The notes beneath the pieces are model-generated. The model was not told the DNA's origin. It saw nothing but the letters and a program-made list of their open reading frames with translations, and did not search any database. From positions 112,641-176,640 of the forward strand of contig JAVKOQ010000102.1 in the NCBI GenBank assembly GCA_031835245.1: a stretch of 64,000 nucleotides of DNA, given 5' to 3'. The stretch is from Balamuthia mandrillaris. Its lineage: Eukaryota > Discosea > Longamoebia > Balamuthiidae. Shown here in pieces: positions 42,507-55,305 of the stretch. The position numbers were made by a program, and so were the translations under genes. Within the stretch, counting starts at the first letter, position 1. Each line of letters begins with the position of its first letter.

Positions 42507-44623
42507 ATGCCCAAAAAGAAATCCAGGGAAGTGCTGGCGCTGCAGAAGGAGGCGGAGAAGCTTCAGCGGCGCGCGGAAGCGCGCGAACGGAAGGGCGGGT
42601 TGATCTCCCCGCCGAGGAGGACGCGCAACTCCTTGCAAAACAGCCCTGCCTCCGAAAGCAGGATCGATCGAAGGTCGCAACAAAGAGGAAAAGCGAAGCC
42701 GAAGAAACTGGACTTGACCTCTCCCACAACGACACCGCCAACGACAAAGAGGACGAAGAGCAACGCTGCCACAAAAGGCGTTGCTGCCTCTGAAAATAAT
42801 GTCGATCGGAAGAGACGCTTCGTGAAGCGAGAACCCAAGCAACCAAAGCAACTGGACTTCTCCTCTCCATCAACAACTCCAAAAAGAGCTGCCTCCACTT
42901 CCGCCACCACCCCCAGGAGACTGCTACGCAGCAACACATGCACGGACAGCCAGCTGGCAGTTACAAGCAAGCTGAGAAGCAAAGAGGCGCAGCTTTTGTG
43001 CCAAGAAATGAACAAACAGAAAGAGCGGGAAAAACGTAGAGATCTGCCTAAGAAGCCGATGGGTAGGTTTCTTGGCTTCTTCTTTTTTTCGTTGCTCCTT
43101 TCTCTCTAACTTTGTGTTCATACAGAATATCGGCCCAACAACGCCAAGACCCAAGTCTCCTTTAACCCCAACGCCTTTCTCTACCGCCAACACACCATGA
43201 ATGAGGCGGAGCTCTCTCTCCTCCTCAATGACTTCAACTATCCGTGGAACGATGAACCTCTGGAGCCACAGCAGTGGGCCAAAGTGGAGGAACGCTTTAG
43301 CGATGCACAGCGAGCCATGAGCAAAGGAGACAAGTCTTCCTCGGCCATTCACGAGAGACAGGAGGAGCAAAACAGGATCATTGCCTTTTGGCAGCGGTGT
43401 GTCTTGCAACGGAAGAAGACGCGAGAGAAGGAAGAGAGTTCAGGCGGTGCGATGTATATTTCGGGAATGCCAGGAACGGGCAAGACGGCGTCTCTGCAGT
43501 GTGTTGTTAGATATATGCAAAGTTGGGAGCACAGCCAGGAGCTCCATTCCAAAGGTTTGTATTGTCTTTCCTCTCTTCTACGTTCTCTCTCTCTCACACA
43601 CACATCTCTCCCTCTTTCTGAGTCTCACTCTCCCTCTAACGGGCCTTTTGTATGCCTCCCTAGTCATCCAAGTAAACGGAATGCAGATACAATCGACGAC
43701 CGACATCTGTTCGGTCATCTTTGAAAAGTTTGGGCAAAAGGAAAACAAAAATCTTGGGCTGGATAAGCTCCTTCTCAATCCTTCTAATGACCAACATACG
43801 TACGTTTTCTCCTCCGCTCGTTCTGTGCTCTTGTTCTCTCGTTCTCTTCTATGCTCTTTTCTTCTTATTTGTTGCTCTTTCACTGACTTTGTGTCTAAGT
43901 GTTCTTATCATCGACGAGCTTGACTCTTTGGCCAAGCTTAAAGGCTTTCACGAGCTTCTTTACACTCTGTTTGAGTTTACAACACACGCCGGATCTTCCT
44001 TGATCCTCATTGGCATTGCCAACGCTTTGAGCTTAAAAGAGCTCCTTCCAAATCTTGCTGCTCATCGTTATGGTATTATACTTCAACTCGATTAATCTTT
44101 TCTCTTTATTAGTTTCGTTTTCTTTTGAATAACTTAAAATGAACAGCAAACAACATTGAGCAGCTCTCTTTTGGCCCTTACTCGGCTGGTCAACTACGGA
44201 GCGTCATCCAGCGCAAAGCTCCCAACATTTTTGCTGACGCTGCCTTGGACCTCTGCACCAACCATGTGGCCGGTTCTCGCGGAGACCTCCGTTTTGCCTT
44301 TGACCTTTGCAACGAGGCTATTGACATTGCAATGGCCGACATCAAAAAGCAATGGCAGAGTCAAGACGTAAGCAGTAAGGATGCTGACGAGAAATCTGTT
44401 ACGTCAATGAATCAACAAAAGAAGATACCGATGGTTTCTATAGAACATATGTTTGAGGCGATTAACGGAAGCAACTATGGCAATAAGAGAGTGCAGCTCA
44501 TTCGGACTTTGCCAGCGCAACAACAGTTATTGTTGGTGACTTGTTTGCAGTGTCAGGAAGAAGGCAAGATGCCTATTCTCCAGACCGATGTACGTTGACG
44601 CCTTTTCTTCTTCTTCTTCTTCT

Positions 44624-44668
<45 letters not shown>

Positions 44669-44915
44669 CTTACTTATTTTTGCTCTTTTCTTTGTGGAAT
44701 GAATGCAGCTTCATAAACCCTATCGCCTGGTGGCAGAGCAGATGTCCGTGCCAAAGGACATCTCCACCTTCAACTACCTCTGCTCCGCGTTGGTCTCGTG
44801 TGGACTGCTGGAGCCCACCCACACCAGCCACCTCGGCCTGCTGGTCTCACGGACCGAGCTGGAGGTCGCCCTTCACGGCACGCCCGTCGCCCGATTCCTC
44901 AGCTGTCGACAATAG
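42507..44915 (+). CDS. CDC6: CDC6 DNA replication licensing factor
   Basis: CDC6 loads the MCM helicase at replication origins. Exons are approximately 42507-43062, 43126-43554, 43664-43799, 43899-44071, 44148-44588 and 44708-44915, about 650 residues. The N-terminus is basic and Ser/Thr-Pro-rich (SPPRRTR, TSPTTTPP, SSPSTTPK, TTPRR), as expected for CDK-regulated CDC6. The AAA+ core carries Walker A (GMPGTGKTASLQ), VIQVNGMQI, Walker B (VLIIDELDSLAK) and sensor 1 (LILIGIANALSLKELLPNL). The lid follows (LSFGPYSAGQLRSVIQRKAP). The winged-helix domain spans the last exons (FNYLCSALVSCGLLEPTHTS, then RTELEVALHG). ORC1 is the close relative; the absence of a BAH domain and the short N-terminus favour CDC6. 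The stop codon lies between two GTCGAC sites (44905 and 44915). Confidence 0.88.
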
Positions 44916-45355
44916 TCGACAAAAATATGGGAATGTGTGTGGCATATTTGTCGACGTACACTTTAACACGTCAGCAAAATAACGAACTCTAAACCGTCAC
45001 GACCTGAGGGGTATCTCCGAATGTGCCACAATAAAAAATACAAAAATATTAAAAGAAAAAGAAAGAAAAAGAAAAGACGACACGCGTGAAGAGGAACAAG
45101 GGGAGGTTGGGTTTTCCCGCCAAATCGAGTGCGCTTTTACCCGGACTATCTGGCCCGCCCTTTTGGCTACACCAACCAAGCGTGGAATTCGCTGTTGAGT
45201 AGAGCAAGAGAGGAGAGAGAGGAAATTGTGGTTGACCGTTGGAAAAGTTTTCCGCAAAAAAAAAGTAGCAGTAACGACTTTTCGGAGCTTTCCGCTCTCA
45301 TCTTCGAGTTTTGATTGGAAGAAGAAGGAGCGGTGATCGACAGACATCGCTAACG
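44916..45355. promoter_or_regulatory. Intergenic region between CDC6 and giant ankyrin gene
   Basis: GTCGAC sites at 44905, 44915 and 44950 cluster at the CDC6 stop, about 400-450 bp upstream of the next ATG. Further right is unremarkable sequence with AGAAAAAG runs near 45051-45075 and GACGACACGCG at 45076. No gene is seen. A 143-codon minus-strand frame here has no family resemblance. Confidence 0.4.
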
Positions 45356-45793
45356 ATGGACTATGGCGAAACAGGTACGCTCCAACGCTCATCCTATTCT
45401 CCACTGAAAAAAATCTTGGCCACTCCATCTCATCGTGAAAACCATCAACACTGAAAAAAAGGGATTTTCATTGATTTAAATGCGGAGATTTGCGAAGAGC
45501 ATCAGCCCTTGGTGGCAGCTGCTTTGCAAGGAGATGAGCAGCGCTGTTTGGAGCTGCTGGAGCAGGACGAAGAGCTTGCCTTTCAAGCATACGAGCAGGT
45601 CACTCCCTTGTTTGCTGCCTGCTGCAACGGCCACCACGAAATCGCTATCATCATTTTGGACAAGGCGCCAACCTTTGACGTCAACAGCACGGATCCATTG
45701 GGCCGGACGGCCCTTCATGCTGCCTGCGCCAATGGCCACAAAGAATGCTTAGAGTTGCTTCTTGGTACCTCGATCGATCTTTTCTCTTCTCGC

Positions 45794-45830
<37 letters not shown>

Positions 45831-48800
45831 TCCTCTCTTGCTAATGCAGTTATGGTTTTGTGTTTGTGTAGAGATGGATGCCGATCTATTGAAGAAGGAC
45901 AAAATGGGAAGAACAGGTCTGCACTTTGCGAGCATGTATGGCCACTGGCATCTCCTCTCAATAATGCTGGACGAAGACATTTCCGTTCTCCTACAAACGG
46001 ACAACCAAAAACGAGGTGCTCTCCATTTGGCCACACTTAACAAACACGAGCGATGCGTGGAGGAGCTCATCAACTTGGGAGCCAATGTCGTGAAGAAGGA
46101 CATCGAGGGGCGCTCTGCTCTGTCGATGGCGGCAGAGCTCGGTGCGGTGGGCATAGCAGAGTGGCTGCTCTCTTGTATCGAACAGGATCGCAAAGAGGAA
46201 GACGACGACGCTTATGATGACGAGGATGATGATGAGAGTTCAAAAGAGGGGGGAGGCATTGACTCACGAGACTTGGAGGGAAGAACGCCCTTCCATTGGG
46301 CTGCTGCTTGCGGCCACACAGAAGTCCTTCTCTTATTGCATCAGTACAAGTGTGATGTGAATGCGCAGGACCGAAATGGTGCCACTGCCTTGCATCTTGC
46401 TTGTCTCAATTCTAGGCGGACATGCGTGGATTCGCTTGTGGCCGAGTGTTTTGTCGAGCTTGACTTGGTGGACAAGCATGGCCGCACTGTACTTCACTCT
46501 GCAGCTGCTGGAACACGTACTAACTTCTTTCTGTCTTCTGCCTTCTTCTTTCTTCTCTATTCTCGTTCGTTCCTTTTCCTCCTGTCTCTAACGAGTCTCC
46601 CATCAATTATTCAGACTCTGAAGGAAAGGCCTGTCTGGAACTTCTGCTTTCTGGCATTCAGCTGCAATTCCCAAATCTCCTCAACGTGCAAGACGATCGA
46701 GGCTGGACCTGCCTACACTGGGCTTGCTTCCGCAACAACGCCAAATCAGTAGCCCTCCTTCTGAAATACGGCGTGGATCACGCTCTCTCCGACTACCAGC
46801 AACACAACACCTGTCTTCACGTGGCTTCCTTTCATGGCTACACCAAGTGCGTGGTGGCGCTGCTGAAGGCCACGAGAGACTTTGCGTTTTTGCAAGCGCT
46901 CAATGCCAACCAAGACACAGCGGTCCATCTGGCAGCAGCCAACGGTCATTTGGACACGCTCAAGGAGCTTTGCACCGATTGGACTCGACACGTAGAATAC
47001 ATTTTGGAACAACAACCTCAACAATCCGAAAACGGTTCTCCTTCCTCTCCTTTTCTTCGCTCCTCCATAGTTCGTCAGTTGAATCGACAGGGCTCGACCG
47101 CACTGCATTTGGTTGCTCGAAGAGGACATCGCGAGTGTCTCATGTTTTGTTTAGAAGAGCTGAAAACGCATTCTTGGTTGTTGGATGATGGCGATGACTT
47201 GGGAATCTACGGCAACGACGAGAACGGAGAAGAAGATGACGATGAAAGCGTTAACAATCATAAGGACTTCGGCGTTGTAGAAGGAAACTATCCGGAGTTA
47301 GAGAAAGGACTGTATCAGAAGGACAATCGAGGAAGAACTGTATTTCATGAAGTCTGTAGAGGCGGTCATCTCTCCTGTTTGGAACAGCTTTTGACCCTCA
47401 TTCGAGGTCAAACCAGGGACACTTCATTTGCAGCTAAACAGAAAGAGAGCGTTGGATTGGAGGTACTGTTGGACCGAGACAAGGACGGCAGAACTCCTCT
47501 TCATCTCGCCACAGCGTCTTCGGCCTCTCCGCCTTCACCCTCATCCTCCTCGGATGATGAAACTGGGGCCGCGGGAGTAATGCGGCTGTTGTTGGACTTT
47601 GCTAAAGACAAAAATATTAAAACGAGAAGCAACAATCGCAACAGCAGTTCGTTGAAAGAGGAGATGCTTCGAGCCATCGATCGCAAAGGCAGAACTGCGT
47701 TGCATTTGGCAGCTCAAGCAGGGAAAGTGGAACCAGCGGGTCGTATTTTAGTAGAAAATGGAGCGATGCTGAACCCTGTGGACTCCTTTGGAGGTTTTAC
47801 CCCCCTTCATTTGGCATGCTTGAGCGATCGAGAACCATTTGCTTGTTTTTTATTGGACAAAGGTATTCTCTCTCTCTCTCTCTCTCCTTCTCCCTCTTGT
47901 ATTAATCGTTTTATATTTGGTTTGCCCTGTAAGGAGCAAGATTGGATTGTGAGGATTCTGCAGGCAGAACACCATTTCAGCTGGCTGTTCTCAAAGGGCA
48001 CATCGACACCTTAACATCTCTACTTCAAGCACCTCGTCCTGGAGAATCCACCGACTCTATCCTAAATCAGCTGGACAAGCAAGGCAGAAATTCCCTTCAT
48101 TACGCTGTTGAAAGCTTCGCGTCGCTACAGAACAAATCCAAAAGAGGAACAACAACAGAAGGAAGCAAAAGAAGGTCCAATGATAAAGAGGCAGAAATTG
48201 AAGAAGAGAGTCACAACGATGATGATGACTCTCCTATTGTTGACCCAAGAAGAGTGATTGCTTTGCTAATCCAAAAGGGAATCGCTCTGGATGCTCGCGA
48301 CCGGTTTGGCAGGACGGCCCTCCATCGAGCAGCATGGTTGGGTAACTCCGAAGTCACTAAACTTTTACTCGACGCATACGCCGACCGTCCCGCCTTGAGC
48401 AACACTGTTGCCAACGAACAACAACAATTGAGGGCGTCTGCAATTCGTGCTGCGGACAACGTCACGAAAGCCACCCCGCTTCATGTGGCTGCGATGAGAG
48501 GTCATCACGAAGTTCTTCGATTGTTGATGGAACCTCTTCTCCAAAGCCAAAAAGAAGGCTCATCATCTTCATCGTGGACAAAAGCCCAAACGAGAGGACA
48601 TGGAGTGGATGTCAGAGATGGAATGGGACGAACTCCTCTTCATTGGGCCGCTTACCACGGACAAGAAAAATGTTTGCGGCTGTTGTTGGAGGAGGATAAA
48701 AGCGGAGCAGAATTGACAGCCAAAGACTTGAAAGGAAGAACGGCGTTGCATTTGGCATGTTTTGGCGGGCATACCCATTGCGTAGAACAATTGCTCGCTT

Positions 48801-51562
48801 ACGCCAAGAAAGAACATGCTTCTTCTCCTATCGCTTCTCCTACGTTTGATCTAACGCCAACAACAGTGGATTTGTGGAAGAGGAGAGATTTGGAGGGTCG
48901 TTTGCCAATTCACATGGCAGCGGCGGGAGGTCACAGCGACATTATAGACATACTCATCAACAACAGTAACAACAATGGGGAGGAAGAATTTTTAGATGAC
49001 AAAGGGTGGTCGCCGTTGCACTACGCTGCGTTGGGAGGCCATCAACAATGCACTGACCATCTTATCACGTTGATGCACGATGCGAAACAACCACAACAAA
49101 CAAGTGTGGAGAAGATGGACAAAGAAGGAAAAACTCCGTTAATGCTTGCAGTGATAGCGGCGTGCAGCGGTCATGGCGGCCTTTTCTTCCTCTCCAATTC
49201 GTCAAGTGATGGAGAAAAAAGAGAGCAATTGCAGACGAAGAAAAGGAAGAAGGAAGGCGGCAATAACGTCGAAGAAGCAGTGGACGAAGTGGTGAACAAT
49301 TGGTACAACAGAACGAAATCCGTGGATGCCGTGCAGAGTCGTTTAGAAGCGATTCAAGAAACAGTGAAAGAACGAAGAAAGAAGAGGATGCGGAAGAACA
49401 AACCAAACAAGGAAGAATCCAATAACGGATGGAGAAGAGCAGTCTCACCACGAAGCAAACGTTCCCGTCTCCAAAGTTTATTTCCACAGTTGGATAGTAT
49501 TGAACGACTGCTACAACAAGGAGCTTCGTTGAATCGTCCATCAGACAAAGCGAGTAAGAAGACGGCATTGCATTGGGGACTGCAAGCAAGTCTAAAGAAC
49601 GTAAACAACAACCAACTAACGATGAATGGGTTTCGAAATTTGCGACAGCTGCTATTATTGTCGAACGAGAAGAAAGCGGAAACAAATGAAGAAATCGAAG
49701 AAGAGAGGGACAGGAAAGAATTATTTGATGCCTATTTGGCATGGAAGAGGAAGGAACAACAAGCGGATCAAGAAACGTCAGAATTCGAGTTTATAGAAGC
49801 ATCATCTTCTTCGATTTCCGGTAACAACAGCAACAGCAATTCAGTGGAAGATGAACTCGAACGTTATCGAGCTAAGGTTGCTCAAATGGAAAAAGCTTTA
49901 AATGAAGGAGAGGCAAGTGAAGAAAGCGAAGACGACGACGACGACGACGACGAAGACAAATGGAAAGAATGGGGCGAAGAGGTGATGCAAACCATTGACG
50001 AGTTGTTTAACGCCATTGTTCTTCCTTCTTCTACGTGGCTGGTGTGCATGGAAAAGTTGTTGAAGGAATGCGAAACGAACAACCGAGTCGATCTCTCTCT
50101 GTTTGACGGCGAAGGCAAACATGTTATCAACTGGTTGAACGATAAACAAGCTCAACTTAAAATCATCAATAACAACAAAAAAAGGAATTCATCTTCACGG
50201 CACGCACAAGAACAAAGCGGAAAAGACAGACGAGAAGTAGAAAGAGAAAGAAAGATGGAAACGATATTGAAGAAAGAGACAGAATTGGAGATGATGCGTT
50301 TGGAGCAATTGATCAAAGATGTTCGCAGAAGAACGGCGCAAATGGTACTTCAAAAAGTGAACAAAAAAGAAGAAGAACTAGCACCAAAGCGAGAACAACA
50401 AATTGAAGAAGAGATAGTAACTGCGAAAAGAAGCAAAGAAGGACAAGAACTTGGAAAAGCAGAACAAAACGGTGAAGAAGATGTCAGTTCCAAACGACCA
50501 CGCAAAGAAGAGAAGATACTCCACATCTTTCCTTCAACAGAAGAAGAAGACGAAGGAAAAGGAAAAGAAAAAGATAAAGAAGAAGAGAAGGAAGGAATCG
50601 AGACAACAACGGAAAGCGAAGAAGAAACACAAGAAGCACAAGTAGATATAATGAACACAGCAATGTTGTTTGACACTCCAGAAGCACTAATGAATGTTGG
50701 TTGGGATAAGTTGGAAGAAGGCGAACATGGAGAAGAAAAGAGCAAGAAAGAGGAAGAGAAACGAACGAGTGAGCAAGAAATAACGAGCAAAGAAGAGATG
50801 GAAGACGAGAAAGAAGACGAAAAAGAGCAAGAGGACGAGAAAGAGGACGAGAACGAAATCGATGCAGAGAAACAGCAACAAGAAGAGGAACAAAAAAAGA
50901 AAGCAGACAGCGAAACAAAAGAAGAGATAAAGCAAACTACAGATAGAGACGAAGAAGAAATCAGAAAAGAAGAAAAGGAAAAACAACAAAAGGAGGAACA
51001 AGAAAGAATAGACAAAGAAGCGCAACAAAAGAAGATCGACGAAGAAGAACAACGAGCAAAAGAGGCAGAACAAAAAGCAAAAGCAGAACAAGAACTATTG
51101 GCTCAGATCGACCAACAAAACGAAGCACTGCTTCAACAATGGGAACGCATCAAACATCAACTCGACTCTCTCCATTCCTCTTCTCTTTGTCTTCTTCAAC
51201 AAGCCCAGCAGCAAGCAAACACAGAAAAAGAAAGACTCGAAGAAGAGGACCCAAGAAAGAGAGCCGAGAGAGAAGTCTTGGAATTAGCCAAACAAAAACT
51301 GCTGCGAAGAAGAGCGATGCGACAAAGAAGAGCGGCACGAAGAAGAGCACAACAAGCCAAGGCGCAAAGCAACGCGATGCATTGGACGGTGATGATCGCC
51401 GTTTTCTTGGCGTTGTGGTTTGTTTGGTGCGTGGTGGGAGGAGGAGGAAGCGGCACGGGCTTGCAATCGTGGTACTCGAGCTCACTGTCATCTTCCTCTT
51501 CGACTTTCTCGTCCTGGTTTACTTGGAGAGATGGCATGTATTGGAGACACTATTACACCTAA
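45356..51562 (+). CDS. Giant ankyrin-repeat protein with coiled coil and C-terminal membrane segment
   Basis: Exons are 45356-45374, 45462-45764, about 45873-46515, about 46615-47863 and about 47932-51562. They total roughly 1,950 residues. About twenty canonical ankyrin repeats of 33 residues (GRTALHAACANGHKECLELL, GRTGLHFASMYGHWHLL, GRTALHLAAQAGKVEPAGRI and others) fill residues 1 to about 1150. Acidic and Ser-rich inserts lengthen some repeats. A Lys/Glu/Gln-rich coiled coil follows from about residue 1300 to 1870. Near the C-terminus a hydrophobic stretch (WTVMIAVFLALWFVWCVVGG) is preceded by Arg-rich helices, so the protein may be anchored in a membrane with the ankyrin part in the cytosol. 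No catalytic domain is visible. Large ankyrin scaffolds are abundant in amoebae. The partner is unknown. Confidence 0.85.
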
Positions 51563-51876
51563 ACAAAAAATACTCTTGGTTGTTGCGACAGAGAATTGTT
51601 CTTTGGGTGGTGCTCCTTTCTTTTGTTGTTGCATTCTCGTTCATCACTCTTTGTATTAGCTTTCTTCTCTCTCTCTGCTCTCTGCTCTCTGCTCTGCGCT
51701 CTCTCTCCTCTCTTCTCTCTTCTCCTTTCTCTCGTCGTCAAATATTTTACATACCAAAAATTCTCATCATTCCGTTAGTGACGTAAGTAAGCAATGCATA
51801 AAATGTTTGGTATGTGAAAATCGTGACGACGTGGAGTATCTACAAGAATAAGTAGAGCAAGGAAAAAGAGAGAGAG
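51563..51876. promoter_or_regulatory. Short intergenic region before the PPR gene
   Basis: A CT-rich stretch (51666-51735) follows the stop of the ankyrin gene. TGACGACGTGG lies at 51824, 53 bp upstream of the PPR ATG, and resembles the TGACGACRCGA motif found near 1800 and 4507. No GTCGAC is present. No gene is seen. Confidence 0.4.
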
Positions 51877-53154
51877 ATGCTGAGAGCTTGTTACGGCGGA
51901 GTGAGAAGCAGCTCTGCTTCGCTCGGCGCTCGGTGGAGCCTCCACCTCGAAAGAGCCAACAAAGCGGTTTCTTCTTCCCTCACTCCACCCCCGCCAACCC
52001 ATCTTTTCGCACAACGGCGGTATATTCTTTATCATCTCAAGAAGAACTTCACTCCAGGGGCTTCTTTCACACCTTCGTTCTTTGGCCAACATCAGAGACG
52101 TTTGGCTGCGCACTCCTTGTTTGTTGCTGCTTCTTCTTTTCCTTCTTCACTCTACTCTTCTCAACCGATAACCACCTCAACGACCCATCCGAAGCAGAAG
52201 AACAGGACAAGAGCTAATCCTGTTGGCAAAAAAGAGGACACGCGCAAGGACCTCATCCGTCGTTTGGAACGTCTGGAGTCGCTCCGCTCCTCCATCGAAC
52301 CGTTGGACCTTGCCGCCCTGCTACGAGACTGCCTCTCCGCTGCGGGCGACGCTGCGTCGACACAAAATGATCTCCGCACCATCGCGGAGAGGGCCTTCAA
52401 GCTGTTGCCGTATGTCCTCCGCAGGGACATTGTGGGCCAACAGGAGGCACTCGCTCGCAAGTTGACCCGTCAGAAACGCGCTCAGCTTCAGAAGGACCAG
52501 CTTGCTTCTATTCTTCAAAAGAAGGGAAAGGCTGAGGAGAAGGAGGAGAGGGACGAGGACGAGCGCAAGAGGGAGAAGCAGTTGACCCGCAATCAGGCGG
52601 AGCACATCATAGAGAAGAGGTGGAAGAGAGGAGGCAGCAGGGCGGACCTTCAGCTGGTGCAACAGACCGTCCAGGAGGAGCTCCACCGCGAGAAGGAGCG
52701 TTGGGCGCAGCAGTTCAACGAGCTGCTCTGCCAGCTAGGCCGTCACAACAAGGCGCAGCTCTGCTTCCAGCTACTGAGGAAGATGCAGCGGTGCGATCTG
52801 AAGCCAACGGCGCACGCCCTGACTTATGCCATTCGTGCCTGTGTCAACGCCAACAACGTTTACCATACTGGCAACAACGCTGAGAGCCACAAGGACAAGA
52901 GTAAGCGATCGAAAGACATTCGAGGAGCGTTCTTCTTGTATAAAGTGATGGAGGGAGAGAGGCTGCGTCCCTCTTTGCACACCTACAATGCTCTTATTCA
53001 TGCTTGCAAGTGGTCGGGAGATGTCACGCGTGCCACTGTCCTGTTGGACAAAATGCATGAGCAGACCAGGAGGTACTATGTGGAGTATCATCAATACAAG
53101 AAGGCCAAGGCTGCCAAACCGAATGACGAATCCTTGGTTTCTTTCTTTTCAATC

Positions 53155-53203
<49 letters not shown>

Positions 53204-55146
53204 GACGTCTGTGCTGATATTCTCTTAAACCAACTAACAAATGCCACTCCTATAGAAGCCTCCAGAGAACTACAGAGTCTCTCCGAACATTGTCACGTAC
53301 AACTCACTGATCGACGTTTGTGCAGCTGGGGGCCAAGTGGAAAAAGCCTTCTCCTTCTTCCACCGAATGACAATGGAAGGTGTAGTCTCTCCTGACGTCG
53401 TCACCTTCAATTGCTTGATCAACGTCTGCGCCAAACGAGGAGACAGCGACTCTGCTTTTCAAGTTTTAGACATGATGAAGCAAGCGGGAGTCAAGCCCAA
53501 CGTCATCACTTTTGCCTCGTTGATATCCAGTTGCTGGCGAGGCAAACATGTAGAGAGAGCGTTCTCTGTGTTGGAACTGATGAAAGATCCTTCTGCATGG
53601 TTCAACAAAGCCGATTCTTTTGTTGTTGATGACGAACACCAAAGAGAGCGACACGACGTTACGGTTAAAGAGGCTCTACAAAGCGAACTCGACAAAGAGT
53701 TTGGAAAGGAGGAAGAAGAAGAAGAAGAAGAAGAAGAAGAAGAAGAAGACAATATGGAAACGTTTGAAGACGAAAAGAAAGAGCAACAAGAAGATGCCAG
53801 TAGAGACACGCCAAGTCATATCATCAAACCGAATGCAATTCTGTACTCATCGTTGATTCAGATATGTGTTGCTGTGGAAGAAGTGGATCGTGCTTTTCAA
53901 GTTTTGGAGGAGATGCCGAAAGAAGGAGTGGTTCCTACCAAATCAACCTACTCTATTCTCTTTCGCTCTTTGGCAGCCAAAGTGTCAAAACTATTTGGAT
54001 CATCTCCATCAACTGTAAGGAAACAATCACTTGGAGAAGAAGAAGGTGAATCCGATTTTATGTTTGACGAAGCTGAGGAAGAAGAAGAAGAGGAAGACGA
54101 AGAAAACGAAGATTTAGAAGGTCTAATTGAAGGAGAAGAAGAAGAAAAAGATATACGAAGAAATAAAGCAGACGTAAAGGATGAAGTAGAGGACGAAGAA
54201 GAAGAAGAAGAAGAAGCGGAGGAAGAAGACGAAGAAACGCGACAAGCAAAAGCTGCATTACAGAGCAAAGTATTACAAACGTTTGCGGCGATGCGAAATC
54301 AAGGGCTGAAGCCTGATAAGGAACTCTATCTTAGCCTCTTCAAGTTCTTTGTGAGGATTGGCAACTTGGATAAGTCTTTGGACATCTTTCAAATCATGCT
54401 AGATGAAAAGTACTTTTTTTTTCTATCCTCTCCACCTCCCTCTTTCTCTCGTTCCCTTCTCTCCCTCCTTCTCTCTCTCTCTCTCTCTCTATTTATTGCT
54501 CTTACAAACAAAACACCAACAAATCAGATATAACATTAATGCACCTGCCTTCGAAGCAGTTCTCAAGATGTTAGACCCAACTAACGAAGAACACTTTGCT
54601 CGCATCAACCGCCTCTTTGAACGGTTCGCCCTGAACAACAAAAAATCCAGAAAAACTGCTTCTGATCTTCCCATCTTTCGACTCTATATTGAAGCATTAG
54701 CGACAAACAACAAGTTGAACCAATGCCTCCAAGTCTTGGAAGAAATGGAGGAACGGCACGGCCTCGTCCCCACCGCGCAATGCTTCGAGCCCATTCTCAA
54801 CCAGTACCTCCTGCATCGGGACTTGGAAGGGGTCATGCGCACGGTGGGGCACATGGAGGAAACGAAGGGACTCTCTATGACTTTGAAGATGTATCATTCG
54901 TTGATGCATTACTTGGCATTGGATGACAAGTTAGAGTCAGCGGTGCAGTTGCTGAGAGAGATGCGAGAGAAAGGAAGCAAGGATAGAACGTCGCCTCGCC
55001 CCAACTTGAACACGTATCGTATCTTGTTGCAACATTGCCGAGCGATGGAGAAGCCGCTGTTGGGAAGGGAGGTGGCGGAGATGCTGAGGGAGGATGGAAT
55101 CATTGCGACGGAGGATGTTGCTCGTCTCCTCGCTCCTGCTTCTTAA
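51877..55146 (+). CDS. Pentatricopeptide repeat (PPR) protein, probably mitochondrial
   Basis: PPR proteins bind organellar RNA for processing, stability or translation. Three exons (about 51877-53142, 53254-54412 and 54531-55146) give about 1,010 residues. The first 110 residues are rich in Arg, Ser, Thr and hydrophobic residues with few acids, consistent with a mitochondrial presequence. PPR motifs of 35 residues follow: LCFQLLRKMQRCDLKPTAHA, LRPSLHTYNALIHACKWSGD, VSPNIVTYNSLIDVCAAGGQ, VSPDVVTFNCLINVCAKRGD, VKPNVITFASLISSCWRGKH, KPNAILYSSLIQICVAVEEV and more in the last exon. Two acidic runs (53700-53750 and 54070-54240) interrupt the array. The VTYN and LIxxC signatures mark P-type PPRs. 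No DYW or PPR-linked nuclease domain is seen. The target RNA is unknown. Confidence 0.88.
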
Positions 55147-55305
55147 CTCACTAAAATCACTTCAAAGAAATATTCTATATTTTTAGGAAAAAAATAAGAC
55201 AACAATAATAATACTTTATTTGGAGATAACAAAAAACATTTACCCTTATGTGCCCATAAACAACAAAGGCGAGAGAGAAAGAGAGAGAGCCAAGACAAAG
55301 ATGGG

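Noticed and set aside
42507-44915. ORC1 as the identity of the AAA+ licensing factor
   Set aside because: There is no BAH domain and the N-terminus is short with clustered CDK sites, which fits CDC6 better.
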